Origin: Tetragenococcus muriaticus DSM 15685
Lineage (GTDB): Bacteria > Bacillota > Bacilli > Lactobacillales > Enterococcaceae
Length of the DNA: 37,298 nucleotides
Direction of reading: 5' to 3'
Assembly (NCBI RefSeq): GCF_000423785.1
Contig: NZ_AUIQ01000013.1
Coordinates: forward strand, 1-37,298
Below, one piece after another: positions 8,083-17,103 of the stretch. Within the stretch, counting starts at the first letter, position 1; the number at the start of each line of letters is the position of its first letter. The notes beneath the pieces are model-generated. The model saw only the letters and a list, made by a program, of their open reading frames with translations. It was not told the origin of the DNA and made no database searches. The position numbers were made by a program, and so were the translations under genes.

Positions 8083-8673
8083 TTAATTTTCTCCTTTTTC
8101 TTCTCTTGTTTCTTCGTAACGGTCAGCGCATAAATCAAGAGGAATGTCAGTAGACAATTCTTCTTCCATCGCTTGAATATCAGGTAACTCTTGCATTGAA
8201 TTTAAGCCAAAATAGTCCATAAAATATTCTGTAGTACCATATAAAATAGCCCTACCCGGTCCTTCTACACGTCCTTTTTCTTCAATTAAACGATGCGTCG
8301 CTAATTTCTGAACAGAGCCAGAAGACTGAACACCTCTTATATCATCAACTTCCATCCGAGTAATTGGCTGTTTATACGCGATAATTGCTAATGCTTCAAG
8401 AGCTGCTTGTGAAAGGCGATTTGCTATGGGGGATTTCGCGTATTTTTTTAAAATGGCAGCATACTTTTTCTTCGTAGCTAAAATAAAATGATTCCCTAAT
8501 TCAAGAACACTTAATGAAGAATGTAGATCTTCTTGATATTTTTCATTTAAATTTTGAATTAATCGATAAATTTCTGGTTCTGGCTGTCCCATAAGAAAGC
8601 TTAATTCTTCCAATTGAACGCCTTCATCTCCTGCAACAAAAAGTAAAGCTTCTAACTGTCCCATATCATCCAT
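8083..8673 (-). CDS. scpB: Chromosome segregation and condensation protein ScpB
   Basis: The kite subunit of the Smc-ScpAB condensin, dimerising and binding ScpA. Its 196 residues form two winged-helix domains; the family signature LSQAALEALAIIAYKQPITR is at about 87-106, followed by the DIRGV segment. It overlaps the scpA 3' end by 8 nt and abuts rluB. The C-terminal 30 residues are acidic and variable. Confidence 0.97.
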   Translation of the reverse strand: MDDMGQLEALLFVAGDEGVQLEELSFLMGQPEPEIYRLIQNLNEKYQEDLHSSLSVLELGNHFILATKKKYAAILKKYAKSPIANRLSQAALEALAIIAYKQPITRMEVDDIRGVQSSGSVQKLATHRLIEEKGRVEGPGRAILYGTTEYFMDYFGLNSMQELPDIQAMEEELSTDIPLDLCADRYEETREEKGEN

Positions 8674-9433
8674 CTACATAACCTCCCTTATCTTCATATA
8701 CTGGATAAAGCAGGATATCCTCATAATTACTCGTCTGACCTACATTCGCTTTCCTGCTTTTGACTAACTCCAATAACGCGATAAAAGTGACCACAATTTC
8801 ACTTTTGGAGTAACTATCCATAAAGGCATCTAATAAACAACCTTCATGAGGGTTAACCGCTTGATAAAGTTGTTTTTCCATAGATTGAATTTTTTCATCA
8901 ATACTTGTTTCATCAGCAGAGATGGTCGTCTTAAGCACTTTTCGCTTCTTCTTTTTTTCTAACATTGATCGAAATGCCAAATAAAGGTCCATTGTCTTAA
9001 ATTGCCCTTTTTCAAGAGAAGTGTCTTCATCTTTATATTCGTCCATATCCATAGGTTCTTTGGTAAAGTAATTACGTCTTTCCTCTGCTTTTTCTGAAAG
9101 CTGTTTAGCCGCATATTTATATTTTCGATATTCTAATAGTTGCTCAACCAAGGCCTCGCGAGGGTCTTCTTCATACTCATCGTCTTCTTCAATTTCCTCT
9201 TGCTTAGGTAAAAGCATTTGACTTTTAATAGACATCAGGGTTGCCGCCATTACAAGATAGTCCCCAGCAATCTCCAATTGAGTGTTATCCATCGCATGAA
9301 TATAGTTCATGTATTGTTCAGTAACTTGTGCTATCGGGATATCATAAATGTCTATTTCTAACGTCTGGATCAAATGCAATAGTAAATCTAGCGGTCCTTC
9401 AAATATATCTAACTTTACCTTTATTTCTGTCAT
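8666..9433 (-). CDS. scpA: Chromosome segregation and condensation protein ScpA
   Basis: The kleisin subunit that bridges the Smc heads in condensin. It has 255 residues, with the family N-terminus (FEGPLDLLLHLIQ at about 11-23) and the IYDIPIAQVTEQYM helix, a charged middle linker (about 85-150) and a C-terminal winged-helix part (about 195-245). GAGGAG lies about 6 nt upstream of the ATG. It is the first gene of the scpA-scpB-rluB set and follows xerD after 33 nt, so a larger xerD-scpAB-rluB transcript is likely. Confidence 0.97.
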   Translation of the reverse strand: MTEIKVKLDIFEGPLDLLLHLIQTLEIDIYDIPIAQVTEQYMNYIHAMDNTQLEIAGDYLVMAATLMSIKSQMLLPKQEEIEEDDEYEEDPREALVEQLLEYRKYKYAAKQLSEKAEERRNYFTKEPMDMDEYKDEDTSLEKGQFKTMDLYLAFRSMLEKKKKRKVLKTTISADETSIDEKIQSMEKQLYQAVNPHEGCLLDAFMDSYSKSEIVVTFIALLELVKSRKANVGQTSNYEDILLYPVYEDKGGYVDG

Positions 9434-9466
9434 AACTACTCCTCACGTATCTTTTACGCACTAAAA

Positions 9467-10357
9467 TCAAGCACGTGGAAAATATTGTTTATATACATCT
9501 GCCATCCGTCTTTTGGTAATATGTGTGTAAATTTGTGTGGTAGAAATATCTGCATGCCCCAAAAGCTCCTGTACTGTTCGAAGGTCTGCACCATTTTCCA
9601 ATAAATGAGTGGCAAAACTATGCCGTAAAGTATGAGGAGTCACATTTTTCAAGATACCTGCTTTTAACACCAAAGCTTTTAAATTTTTCCAAATGCCTTG
9701 ACGTGAAAGACTTGTTCCATGACCGTTAACAAATAAATGCTCTTCTTCAGCATGTTTTTGACATAACAAGGGTCTGGCTTCTTCTAAATAAGTTTCTATC
9801 CAATAAATGGCCATATCTCCTAAAGGGACAATCCGCTCTTTATCCCCTTTTCCAGTAGTCTGTAATAATCCCATACTTAGATGTAGATCATTTAACTTTA
9901 ACCCTACAAGCTCACTTACCCGTAAACCAGTGGCATACATCACTTCTAAAATTGCGCGGTCGCGCAATCCTAATGGTTTTTTTGTATCTGGCGTTTCAAT
10001 TAAACGTTCTACTTCATTGATATTAAGCGCATCTGGTAACTTTTGTGATGTTTTGGGTGAATCGATATGTTGCATAGGATCATGATCAATATAACGTTCT
10101 TGACGAAGAAATTGATGAAAGCGGCGCAAACTTGTGACCATTCGAGTTATAGTAGCAGACGATTTCCCTTCATCTTGCAAATACTGCAAAAAAGCAATAA
10201 TCGTAAAACGATCTACGTCCTGCCAATTCGTTAGCTTTTTTTTATGTAAAAAAAATAGATACTGCTCTAGATCACGTTGATAACTTTTTCTCGTATTACT
10301 TGAAAGACCACGTTCGATTAAGAGATAATGTAAATAGTCCGTTACTTGTTCATTCAT
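9467..10357 (-). CDS. xerD: Site-specific tyrosine recombinase XerD
   Basis: Resolves chromosome dimers at dif together with a XerC/S partner. It has 296 residues with an N-terminal SAM-like core-binding domain (about 1-85) and a catalytic domain with the complete active set R146, K170, H242, R245, H268 and Tyr277 (LGHADISTTQIYTHI). It sits directly after fur and before scpA, as in other Bacilli, which supports a chromosomal XerD rather than a phage integrase. An AGGTGAG ribosome site precedes the ATG. Confidence 0.94.
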   Translation of the reverse strand: MNEQVTDYLHYLLIERGLSSNTRKSYQRDLEQYLFFLHKKKLTNWQDVDRFTIIAFLQYLQDEGKSSATITRMVTSLRRFHQFLRQERYIDHDPMQHIDSPKTSQKLPDALNINEVERLIETPDTKKPLGLRDRAILEVMYATGLRVSELVGLKLNDLHLSMGLLQTTGKGDKERIVPLGDMAIYWIETYLEEARPLLCQKHAEEEHLFVNGHGTSLSRQGIWKNLKALVLKAGILKNVTPHTLRHSFATHLLENGADLRTVQELLGHADISTTQIYTHITKRRMADVYKQYFPRA

Positions 10358-10481
10358 CGATTTCTCACCTTCTTCATCTATCTTAGGATTATCTCACAAA
10401 ACAAATCCCCGCTGCAATCCATTTGTCAAAAATTACCATTTCCTTTATTTAATCACTTCTACCAATACAAAGAAGAGAAAA

Positions 10482-10507
10482 AAGAAAGCTGGGGGTTCAG
10501 CTTTCTT
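10482..10507 (-). terminator. Terminator of fur
   Basis: A perfect 9-bp stem (AAGAAAGCT/AGCTTTCTT) with a loop of C residues on the minus strand is followed by TTTTTTCTCTTC. The 5' arm begins inside the last codons of fur, so the stop codon lies at the loop edge. Confidence 0.85.
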
Positions 10508-10955
10508 GGTGTTTACGTTGACATTGTTGACATATTCCATGAAAGGTTAAACGATGGTCTTTTACAGCAAAATGAAATCGCTTTTCTACAATTTCTTCGA
10601 CATTTCCTAGTAAGTCTTCATCGATTTCCTCGATATTCCCACATTCAAGGCACAATAAATGATGATGAAAGTGCTTAGCTCCGTCTTTTCTAAGATCATA
10701 ACGAGAAACGCCGTCATCAAAACTAACCTTATCTACAATTTTCAAATCAGATAAAATCTCCAAAGTTCGATAAACAGTGGCCAGTCCAATTTCTGGACTT
10801 TTTTGCTTTACAAAGAAAAAAATCTCTTCAGCAGATAAATGATCTTTTTCATTCTCTAATAAAACAAGCAAAGTGGCCTCCCGTTGTGGAGTTAGTTTAA
10901 ATCCTGAATCATGAAGTTGTCTTTTCGTCTTTTTTAACGCTTCACCAGTAGTCAT
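10497..10955 (-). CDS. fur: Fur-family metalloregulator
   Basis: A 152-residue DNA-binding repressor with an N-terminal winged helix (LTPQREATLLVLLEN, ATVYRTLEIL) and a dimerisation domain. Metal-site features: an HFHHH cluster (95-99), CLEC (102-105) and a second CQQC pair (142-145), forming the structural Zn site. The ATG at 10955 has GGAGG 6 nt upstream; an earlier in-frame start lacks one. Location beside xerD matches Fur in Bacilli, so iron-responsive repression is likely. The paralogs PerR and Zur cannot be excluded from sequence alone. No clear Fur box is seen upstream. Confidence 0.9.
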   Translation of the reverse strand: MTTGEALKKTKRQLHDSGFKLTPQREATLLVLLENEKDHLSAEEIFFFVKQKSPEIGLATVYRTLEILSDLKIVDKVSFDDGVSRYDLRKDGAKHFHHHLLCLECGNIEEIDEDLLGNVEEIVEKRFHFAVKDHRLTFHGICQQCQRKHQES

Positions 10956-11063
10956 TGAAACCTCCAACATTTTTCTATTTATAACTATTTTAATCTAGAT
11001 GTTTATTGCCTAGTTTCACTTTAAAATAAGTATAAAATAGAAAAAGGTATTAAACAAGTTTTC

Positions 11064-11927
11064 TCAATTAGAATTTTTCGTTAGTTTGGTTACACCATTT
11101 TCTTGTACAATTAACCGCTGCTTTAGCAAATTTCCCAGGGCACGCTTAAATCGCGCCTTACTAATACCAAATAGTCGCTCAATTTCTTCTGGAGAGGACT
11201 TTATTGTATAAGCCATCTCTTGATTAGGCCTTTGTTTTAAATAAGCATATACCATCGCTGCATCCTCAGGAATTGCTTCATAAGCTCTTGGCTTTAATGA
11301 CACATTTGCTATGCCGTCTGGTCGCATACCTATCACTCGTCCTGAAACACGTTGGCCCAAACGAGGCTCTGTGTATCTTTCTGATGGATGAATAAAACCA
11401 ATATGATAATCATCGGTTAATATATAGCTACCCGCAATTTTCAGACGATACACAACCCCTGAGATATCTTTATTTTGCATCTCTTCATTGGCCATTTTTT
11501 TTAAAGATTGAAAATGGTGATCTTCTGCTAGTGTGCCCCAAATACGGTCTTTTTTATCGACACGTAAAGCGATCATTAACCGGTCTTCCTTTTTAGGCCA
11601 CAAATTATGCATTGTAGGCAGCTCGTCTAAAGAAACAGCGATATCTTTATCTGATAGACCAATATCTACAAACACACCTAAGTCGCGACGAACTTCAGTG
11701 ACCGGTGCAAATGCATAGTGTCCCTTTCTTATTTTAGGTATTTGAGTAGTAAAAGCAGCTTCTTGTTTTTGGTTTAAATAGCCAAAGCCCTCCACAGCTT
11801 CTCCTAAGACATGGTTTCCTTCCTCTTTTTTTAACCTAAAAGTTTGTCCGCTTTTTTGGACAAAATAATATTGCTCATTTTCATCGGTAATAATCCCGGT
11901 AAAAACAGATGCGATCAAGTCATTCAT
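11064..11927 (-). CDS. cvfB: CvfB-like S1-domain RNA-binding protein (YitL family)
   Basis: A 287-residue cytoplasmic protein with tandem S1-like beta-barrels (about 1-60, 65-140, 145-215; the second has the DLGVFVDIGLSDKDIAVSLDELP signature) and a C-terminal winged helix (about 225-280, with EIERLFGISKARFKRALGNLLKQ). This is the architecture of CvfB from S. aureus, which binds RNA and influences virulence-gene and toxin expression. The gene is usually single-copy in Firmicutes. GGAG precedes the ATG. It is followed by fur after 93 nt and preceded by azlCD after 16 nt. Confidence 0.92.
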   Translation of the reverse strand: MNDLIASVFTGIITDENEQYYFVQKSGQTFRLKKEEGNHVLGEAVEGFGYLNQKQEAAFTTQIPKIRKGHYAFAPVTEVRRDLGVFVDIGLSDKDIAVSLDELPTMHNLWPKKEDRLMIALRVDKKDRIWGTLAEDHHFQSLKKMANEEMQNKDISGVVYRLKIAGSYILTDDYHIGFIHPSERYTEPRLGQRVSGRVIGMRPDGIANVSLKPRAYEAIPEDAAMVYAYLKQRPNQEMAYTIKSSPEEIERLFGISKARFKRALGNLLKQRLIVQENGVTKLTKNSN

Positions 11928-11943
11928 AAAATTTTTCTCCTTT

Positions 11944-12267
11944 TTAAATAAACAAGCGAATAAGTGCTATTGCTATAATACCTGTGACAACGATTTTCAT
12001 CAAATCTTTTGTATAAATTCCTACAATTAACGCAGGGATACATGCTAATGTTTCAGGAATGTCGAGTACAGGAGGTCTTCCAGTTGAAACACTTAGCAAA
12101 TTCTGAACTAATAAGGCAGTCAAAATACATAAAGGCAGATAATCTAGAAATAAACGAAACTTTGCCGGAAAATTCATTTTCTTAGCAAAAGCAAACGGTA
12201 AAATTCGAGGGATCCAAGTAACAATAAAGCAGCCTAATATTAAATAGAGATATTCAGTACTTATCAT
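11944..12267 (-). CDS. azlD: AzlD-family branched-chain amino acid exporter subunit
   Basis: A small hydrophobic protein of 107 residues with about four membrane segments and the family start LGCFIVTWIPRILPFAFAKK. It pairs with AzlC to export branched-chain amino acids or analogues. It overlaps azlC by 14 nt, with a GGGGGTGAT ribosome site inside the azlC end. Confidence 0.92.
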   Translation of the reverse strand: MISTEYLYLILGCFIVTWIPRILPFAFAKKMNFPAKFRLFLDYLPLCILTALLVQNLLSVSTGRPPVLDIPETLACIPALIVGIYTKDLMKIVVTGIIAIALIRLFI

Positions 12268-12961
12268 GTGTTATCACCCCCACAATGCATCCCACTAAAG
12301 CTGAAATAATAACAGCAATTTCAGGTGATGTCCACCACATAAGTCCATACAATACAATAATAACACTCATTAAAACAATAATTGTTTGTTTCGTTTTAGC
12401 TTTTAACGGTATCTCAACTTGAAATAAAAAAAGCCCCAAGAACATGGCTACTAAAGCAAAGTCTAACCCAAATACTTCAGGATCTGGAATAAATTCTCCT
12501 AATATGCCACCTAATATCGTCGCTACAATCCACGTTAAATAAGCACAAATATTTAAGCCATTTGTCCAAGCGACACTCACTTCTCCTACTTTTTTTAAAG
12601 CCATTGTCAAAACACCATAAGACTCATCAGTCAATAGTGTGCCAATACCAATATTTTCTAACAACGAAGATTGTCGAAAATAGGGAGCTACTGAAAGACT
12701 CATCAAAAAATGACGCAAGTTCACTAGAAAAACGGTAGCTATAATAGAAGTAATCGGCGCTTGAATAGCTATCAATCCACAAATAATAAACTGAGCACTC
12801 CCAGCATAAACAATGGCTGACATTAGAAAAATAGCAAATACTGATAAACCCACACCTTTGCCGACAACTCCTAGAGCAAAACCGATACCCAAATACCCCA
12901 ATATTGTAGGAACGCAAGCTTTTATCCCTTCAGCAAATGTTTCATATTTTACTTCTTTCAT
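12254..12961 (-). CDS. azlC: AzlC-family branched-chain amino acid exporter
   Basis: A 235-residue membrane protein with about seven to eight hydrophobic helices. AzlC signatures are visible: PTILGYLGIGFALG near the N-terminus, SAIVYAGSAQFI at about 48-59 and VNLRHFLMSLS at about 80-90. Together with AzlD it forms an exporter resembling E. coli YgaZH. It is the first gene of the azlCD pair with its own promoter just behind the rpoD terminator. Confidence 0.93.
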   Translation of the reverse strand: MKEVKYETFAEGIKACVPTILGYLGIGFALGVVGKGVGLSVFAIFLMSAIVYAGSAQFIICGLIAIQAPITSIIATVFLVNLRHFLMSLSVAPYFRQSSLLENIGIGTLLTDESYGVLTMALKKVGEVSVAWTNGLNICAYLTWIVATILGGILGEFIPDPEVFGLDFALVAMFLGLFLFQVEIPLKAKTKQTIIVLMSVIIVLYGLMWWTSPEIAVIISALVGCIVGVITHDKY

Positions 12962-12999
12962 AATAAAACCTCTTTAAGTTTAGTTTGTATTTTCTTAAT

Positions 13000-13028
13000 A
13001 TCATACCGAAACTAAAGGAAGGAAACAA
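13000..13028 (-). promoter_or_regulatory. Promoter of azlCD
   Basis: TTGTTT (13023-13028) and TATGAT (13000-13005) are separated by 17 bp on the minus strand, about 40 nt before the azlC start. Confidence 0.6.
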
Positions 13029-13057
13029 GCAGAAAAAGCAGAATCTTTTCCAATAAA

Positions 13058-13098
13058 AAAAGCCTTCTAAAAGTGTATACACTTTTAAAAGGCTTTTG
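13058..13098 (-). terminator. Terminator of the dnaG-rpoD operon
   Basis: A long nearly perfect stem (AAAGCCTTCTAAAAGTG paired with CACTTTTAAAAGGCTTT) lies 8 nt after the rpoD stop, with T-runs on the minus strand. The whole structure is close to a perfect palindrome. Confidence 0.88.
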
Positions 13099-13105
13099 AA
13101 CTAAA

Positions 13106-14209
13106 TTATAGAAAATCTTTTAATTGTTTTGAACGAGATGGATGACGTAATTTACGCAAAGCTTTTGCTTCGATTTGACGAATACGTTCACGCGTTACTC
13201 CGAATACTCTACCTACTTCTTCTAACGTACGTGTCCGTCCATCATCAATACCAAAACGTAAACGTAAAACATTTTCTTCTCGATCCGTCAATGTATCCAG
13301 GACATCTTCTAATTGCTCTTTTAGTAGTTCATAAGCTGCATGATCCGAAGGGCTTGTTGCTTCTTGATCTTCAATGAAATCACCCAAATGAGAATCGTCT
13401 TCTTCCCCAATAGGAGTTTCCAAGGAAACCGGCTCTTGAGCGATTTTCAAAATTTCTCGAACTTTAGTCGTTGGAAGATCCATTTCTGCACCAATTTCTT
13501 CAGGTGTAGGTTCGCGTCCTAAGTCTTGCAATAATTGACGTTGAATACGAATTAATTTGTTGATTGTTTCGACCATATGAACAGGGATACGAATTGTTCG
13601 AGCTTGGTCAGCAATCGCACGTGTAATTGCTTGACGAATCCACCAAGTAGCATAAGTTGAAAATTTGAATCCTTTTCGATAATCAAATTTTTCCACAGCT
13701 TTCATCAAGCCCATGTTTCCTTCTTGAATTAAGTCAAGAAACTGCATTCCACGTCCTACATAACGTTTTGCAATACTAACAACTAAACGAAGGTTAGCTT
13801 CTGCTAAACGTTGTTTGGCCTCTTGATCGCCATCTTCGATTCTTAGTGCTAAGTTTACTTCTTCTTCAGCTGTTAATAATGAAACGCGACCGATTTCTTT
13901 CAAGTACATACGAACTGGGTCGTTAATTTTTACACCTGTTGGAGCAGATAAATCTTCCTTAGGTTTGTCATTTTCAACTTTTTCAGTTGTTTTTAAACTA
14001 CGTAATGAAGGCTCGCCATTTTCATCAACAACACTAATTCCAGCATCTTCTACTTGTTGAATTAGTTTATCCATACTATCAGCTTCTAATGAATAAGGTG
14101 TAGCTAATGCGTCTGACAGCTCTTCATAAAAAACTTGACCTTTTGTTTTATTTTTCCTAATAAAATCCTTTACTGCTTGTTCGTATTTAACTTGTGTTTC
14201 TTCTGCCAT
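13106..14209 (-). CDS. rpoD: RNA polymerase primary sigma factor (SigA)
   Basis: The vegetative sigma-70 factor, 367 residues, standard for the short Gram-positive SigA. Region 1.1 remnant about 1-80; region 1.2 [13 protein letters not shown] at about 98-110; region 2.4 [20 protein letters not shown] binds the -10 element; region 3 about 215-290; region 4.2 [20 protein letters not shown] binds the -35 element. GGAGG lies 10-14 nt before the ATG. It follows dnaG after 24 nt, as in the macromolecular-synthesis operon. rpsU, often the first gene of that operon, is absent here. Confidence 0.98.
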   Translation of the reverse strand: MAEETQVKYEQAVKDFIRKNKTKGQVFYEELSDALATPYSLEADSMDKLIQQVEDAGISVVDENGEPSLRSLKTTEKVENDKPKEDLSAPTGVKINDPVRMYLKEIGRVSLLTAEEEVNLALRIEDGDQEAKQRLAEANLRLVVSIAKRYVGRGMQFLDLIQEGNMGLMKAVEKFDYRKGFKFSTYATWWIRQAITRAIADQARTIRIPVHMVETINKLIRIQRQLLQDLGREPTPEEIGAEMDLPTTKVREILKIAQEPVSLETPIGEEDDSHLGDFIEDQEATSPSDHAAYELLKEQLEDVLDTLTDREENVLRLRFGIDDGRTRTLEEVGRVFGVTRERIRQIEAKALRKLRHPSRSKQLKDFL

Positions 14210-14233
14210 AAGAGAAGTCCTCCTTCGATGCTG

Positions 14234-16066
14234 CTATTTAGCTTGCTTTAATTCTTTAGTCAAGTTTATAATTTCGGTAGCTAAACCTAACTCTAATTCT
14301 TGGTTCCCTTTTTGACTAGCTTCTTGTAATTTGAGCTTTTTCTCGTTAATTTCTTCGGTTAAGTTTGACGTTTGGATCACTTGCAATAAGTCTTCAATCT
14401 CTTGCTGACTTCCTTCTTCTGGTACCTTCAAACTAGCAATCGTACCAACAATATTACGCATTCGATCATCTTTTAGAAAATCTAAAAACTTCGCAAGAAC
14501 AAATTCGCCTTCACTTTCTATATAAGCATCAAAAAGCATATATAACTCTTGATAAACCTCATGAAAAAAGGTTACTTGAGATTGTTTCAAACGTTGGTTC
14601 AATGTTTCATCATTAAATAAACGATATAATAACAATTCTTCTGCTTTTTGAACTTGTGTCTTATTTGATGGACTACGCGATTCCCCGTGTTCAGATCGCA
14701 CATTCGACTGGGGAGGTCTTTGCTTTTTATTTCTACGTTGACGTTTTAAATCATATAATTGTTGTTGCAATGACTCTCTGGATATTTGAAACTCACTAGA
14801 CAGTTGCGTTAAATAACGGTCCTGCTCAATTAAGGAATCAACATCTAATAAATCTTGTAGCAACTCTTGAACATACTCCAGTTGCTCTTTTTCATTAGCC
14901 ATATTTTTATTTAAACGTCGATAACGCATTTTAAATAAAAATACCGTCTCTTTCCCATGTTCAAGTAAATTAACAAAAGCATCTTGCCCGTATTTTTTTA
15001 CATATTCATCTGGATCAAGACCTTCTGGTACACTTACAATGGACAAATTCAAACGACTTGTTTCTTGCAAGTGGCTAATTGCTCTGTTTGTTGCATCCAA
15101 CCCTGCTTGATCACCGTCATAACAAATAACTAATTCTTGTGCAATGCGAGAAATCGAAGTAATTTGTTCATTTGTTAAACTTGTCCCCATTGAAGCAATT
15201 CCATTTGTTACACCCGAATGATAAGCAGCTAAGACATCCATAAACCCTTCAAATAAGTATACCGTACTACCCTTACGTATACTACTGCGCGCCTTATCAA
15301 AATTAAATAAAATTTCACGCTTATTAAATAGGGAGGTTTCTGGAGAATTAAGATATTTCGGTTGTTCTTGATTGCTAATCTCTTCGGTTGCAAAAAAGCG
15401 ACCAGAAAAACCCACTGTTTTTCCTTGGAAATTTCGAATAGGAAACATGATCCGTTGATAAAAACGATCAACTAGCTCTTCACTCTCTCGTTCAACAAAC
15501 AAACCAGAGTTGGGAAAAGCTTCTGAATCTAATGATTCATTTTGAAAAACACGAACTAAAAAATCCCGTTGATTAGGTGCAAAACCAATATTAAATTCTT
15601 CAATCAACTGGTCGTCTAGCCCTCTTTTATGTAAATAATCGAGTGCCGCTTCACCTATTGCTGTGTTCATCAACATATGATGATAGACTTCAGCTGCTTT
15701 TTCATGTAATTGAATTAATTGTTGCTGTTGGGAACTAGCTTGACTTTCAACTGCTACATTTTGATACTGCTCAGAAACTTCAACGCCTTCCATTTCGGCG
15801 ACTTTTAACACTGATTCAACAAAAGAAAGACCTTCAATCTCTTGAACAAAGGAAAAAATATTACCACCACGGCCACAACCAAAACAATAATAAAACTGTT
15901 TATCTTCAGCAACAGAAAACGATGGCGTTTTTTCATTATGAAACGGACAAAGACCAGCATAATTTTTACTACCAGACTTTTTTAATTGTACATATTGACC
16001 AATAACATCGACAATATTTGTTTTATCACGAATATCATCAATGACTTGTTGCGGGATTTTCGCCAC
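14234..16066 (-). CDS. dnaG: DNA primase
   Basis: Synthesises RNA primers at replication forks. It has 610 residues, normal for the family. The CHC2 zinc site is C40, H43, C61, C64. The Toprim catalytic residues are E273 (LFEGFMDVLA) and D317/D319 (YDGDQAG). The C-terminal helicase-binding region (about 450-610) is helical and less conserved. The start is GTG at 16066 with GGAGGTGA upstream. It is followed by rpoD after 24 nt. A terminator-like hairpin containing a -10 element lies in its leader. Confidence 0.97.
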   Translation of the reverse strand: MAKIPQQVIDDIRDKTNIVDVIGQYVQLKKSGSKNYAGLCPFHNEKTPSFSVAEDKQFYYCFGCGRGGNIFSFVQEIEGLSFVESVLKVAEMEGVEVSEQYQNVAVESQASSQQQQLIQLHEKAAEVYHHMLMNTAIGEAALDYLHKRGLDDQLIEEFNIGFAPNQRDFLVRVFQNESLDSEAFPNSGLFVERESEELVDRFYQRIMFPIRNFQGKTVGFSGRFFATEEISNQEQPKYLNSPETSLFNKREILFNFDKARSSIRKGSTVYLFEGFMDVLAAYHSGVTNGIASMGTSLTNEQITSISRIAQELVICYDGDQAGLDATNRAISHLQETSRLNLSIVSVPEGLDPDEYVKKYGQDAFVNLLEHGKETVFLFKMRYRRLNKNMANEKEQLEYVQELLQDLLDVDSLIEQDRYLTQLSSEFQISRESLQQQLYDLKRQRRNKKQRPPQSNVRSEHGESRSPSNKTQVQKAEELLLYRLFNDETLNQRLKQSQVTFFHEVYQELYMLFDAYIESEGEFVLAKFLDFLKDDRMRNIVGTIASLKVPEEGSQQEIEDLLQVIQTSNLTEEINEKKLKLQEASQKGNQELELGLATEIINLTKELKQAK

Positions 16067-16110
16067 GTTTACTCACCTCCTAAAAATGAACGATGAGCTG
16101 TTCTATCGGT

Positions 16111-16143
16111 AAAAAATCGCACCAACATTATAGCAGTGCGATT
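16111..16143 (-). promoter_or_regulatory. Terminator hairpin with an extended -10 promoter in its loop, dnaG leader
   Basis: On the minus strand, stem AATCGCAC/GTGCGATT (8 bp) is followed by a T6 tract, so it looks like an intrinsic terminator. Its 13-nt loop and adjoining stem contain TGCTATAAT, a perfect extended -10 (TATAAT at 16127-16132). Read-through from upstream would be stopped while dnaG-rpoD could be started afresh from the same place. Confidence 0.6.
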
Positions 16144-16170
16144 AAAGATAGACAGATTTCTACGTATACT

Positions 16171-16198
16171 ATTGTATCACATTTTCGAGGATTTACAA
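16171..16198 (-). promoter_or_regulatory. Second candidate promoter upstream of dnaG
   Basis: TTGTAA (16193-16198) and TACAAT (16171-16176) are separated by 16 bp, with TGA before the -10 giving an extended -10 form. A transcript from here would pass through the hairpin at 16111-16143, which could then act as an attenuator. Confidence 0.55.
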
Positions 16199-16228
16199 AT
16201 GTTTTGCTCACAATAAGCCACTTACGGA

Positions 16229-17073
16229 TTATTTATAGCGTTCTTCTAACTTACTCATCCAGGCTCCTAAAAAAACTCCTAAACCTAGCATGAGAACGCA
16301 AGCAATATAGCTTAAAAAAGTAAAACCAGTATAATTTGTTGGAACTATCATAACTGTAGAAGCCAAAACCACTCCCATAATAAAATGAAATAACTGAGGA
16401 TAAGCTTTACTAAAAATATAATCAATCATTTTGGATAAGGTCAAAATAGTCACTATCCCACCAATACCAATAGGAAGAATCACCTGAAGCTCTAAATTTT
16501 TAAAACCATCTGCCATGGCTTTGTACATCCCCATATAAACAAGAAAATTGGAAGGACTTAACCCAGGAACAATTACACCCAAGGCAATTAAAAACCTGCG
16601 ATCATCCATGTCCATATATTTTGCGAAATCTCAGTAAACAAACCGGCCCCTTGCCACAAAAAAAGGAACGCTCCAACGAAACTAGTGATTAAAATGAACA
16701 GTTCACGTTGTGAACGCCCTTTTTTTCCTGCCTCTTTCCATAAAGCAGGAACAGTCCCTACAATACAACCGACAAAAAACCAAAGAATAATGCTAGCATA
16801 ACTTCCCAGTAAAAAACTAACGACAAAAGATAAAAGGAATAAAGCTGTCAACGCACCTAAACCCACTGGGAGAAAAAACAAGACATTTTCTTTAAAGTTC
16901 TTGGTGATATGAGCTAAAAAACTAATGATTCGCTCATAAATCCCAAAAATTGCAGCCAACGCTCCACCTGATACGCCAGGTAAAATAAAACCAGAACCGA
17001 TAAACATCCCCTTAATAAAACGAAAGAGCCAGTCTCTAATGTTCTCTGGGGTCTTTTGTACTTTTCTTTTCAT
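16229..17073 (-). pseudogene. DUF368 membrane protein (PopT-like undecaprenyl-phosphate translocase), frameshifted
   Basis: Two minus-strand frames make one DUF368 protein of about 280 residues. The first (16588-17073) has the family start KGMFIGSGFILPGVSGGALAA in slightly different spelling and several membrane helices, ending at WTWMIAGF. The second frame continues with FLIALGVIVPGLSPSNFLVYMG, the repeated PG-S motif half. The frame is lost at a run of five A on the plus strand (16590-16594); six would restore one continuous protein. DUF368 members (PopT) were recently shown to flip undecaprenyl phosphate back across the membrane. Possible explanations are a real null allele, a sequencing error, or -1 slippage on TTT at the TAA stop. 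Confidence 0.85.
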
Positions 17074-17103
17074 CTCTGTCTTTGTCCTTACCTTCTCAGA
17101 TTT

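Noticed and set aside
10346-10678. Plus-strand frame of 110 codons between xerD and fur.
   Set aside because: It is antisense to fur, crosses its terminator, and has no protein-family character.
16229-16615. Separate small membrane protein starting MDMDDRRF.
   Set aside because: It is the second half of the DUF368 gene after a one-base frameshift, not an independent gene; no ribosome site.
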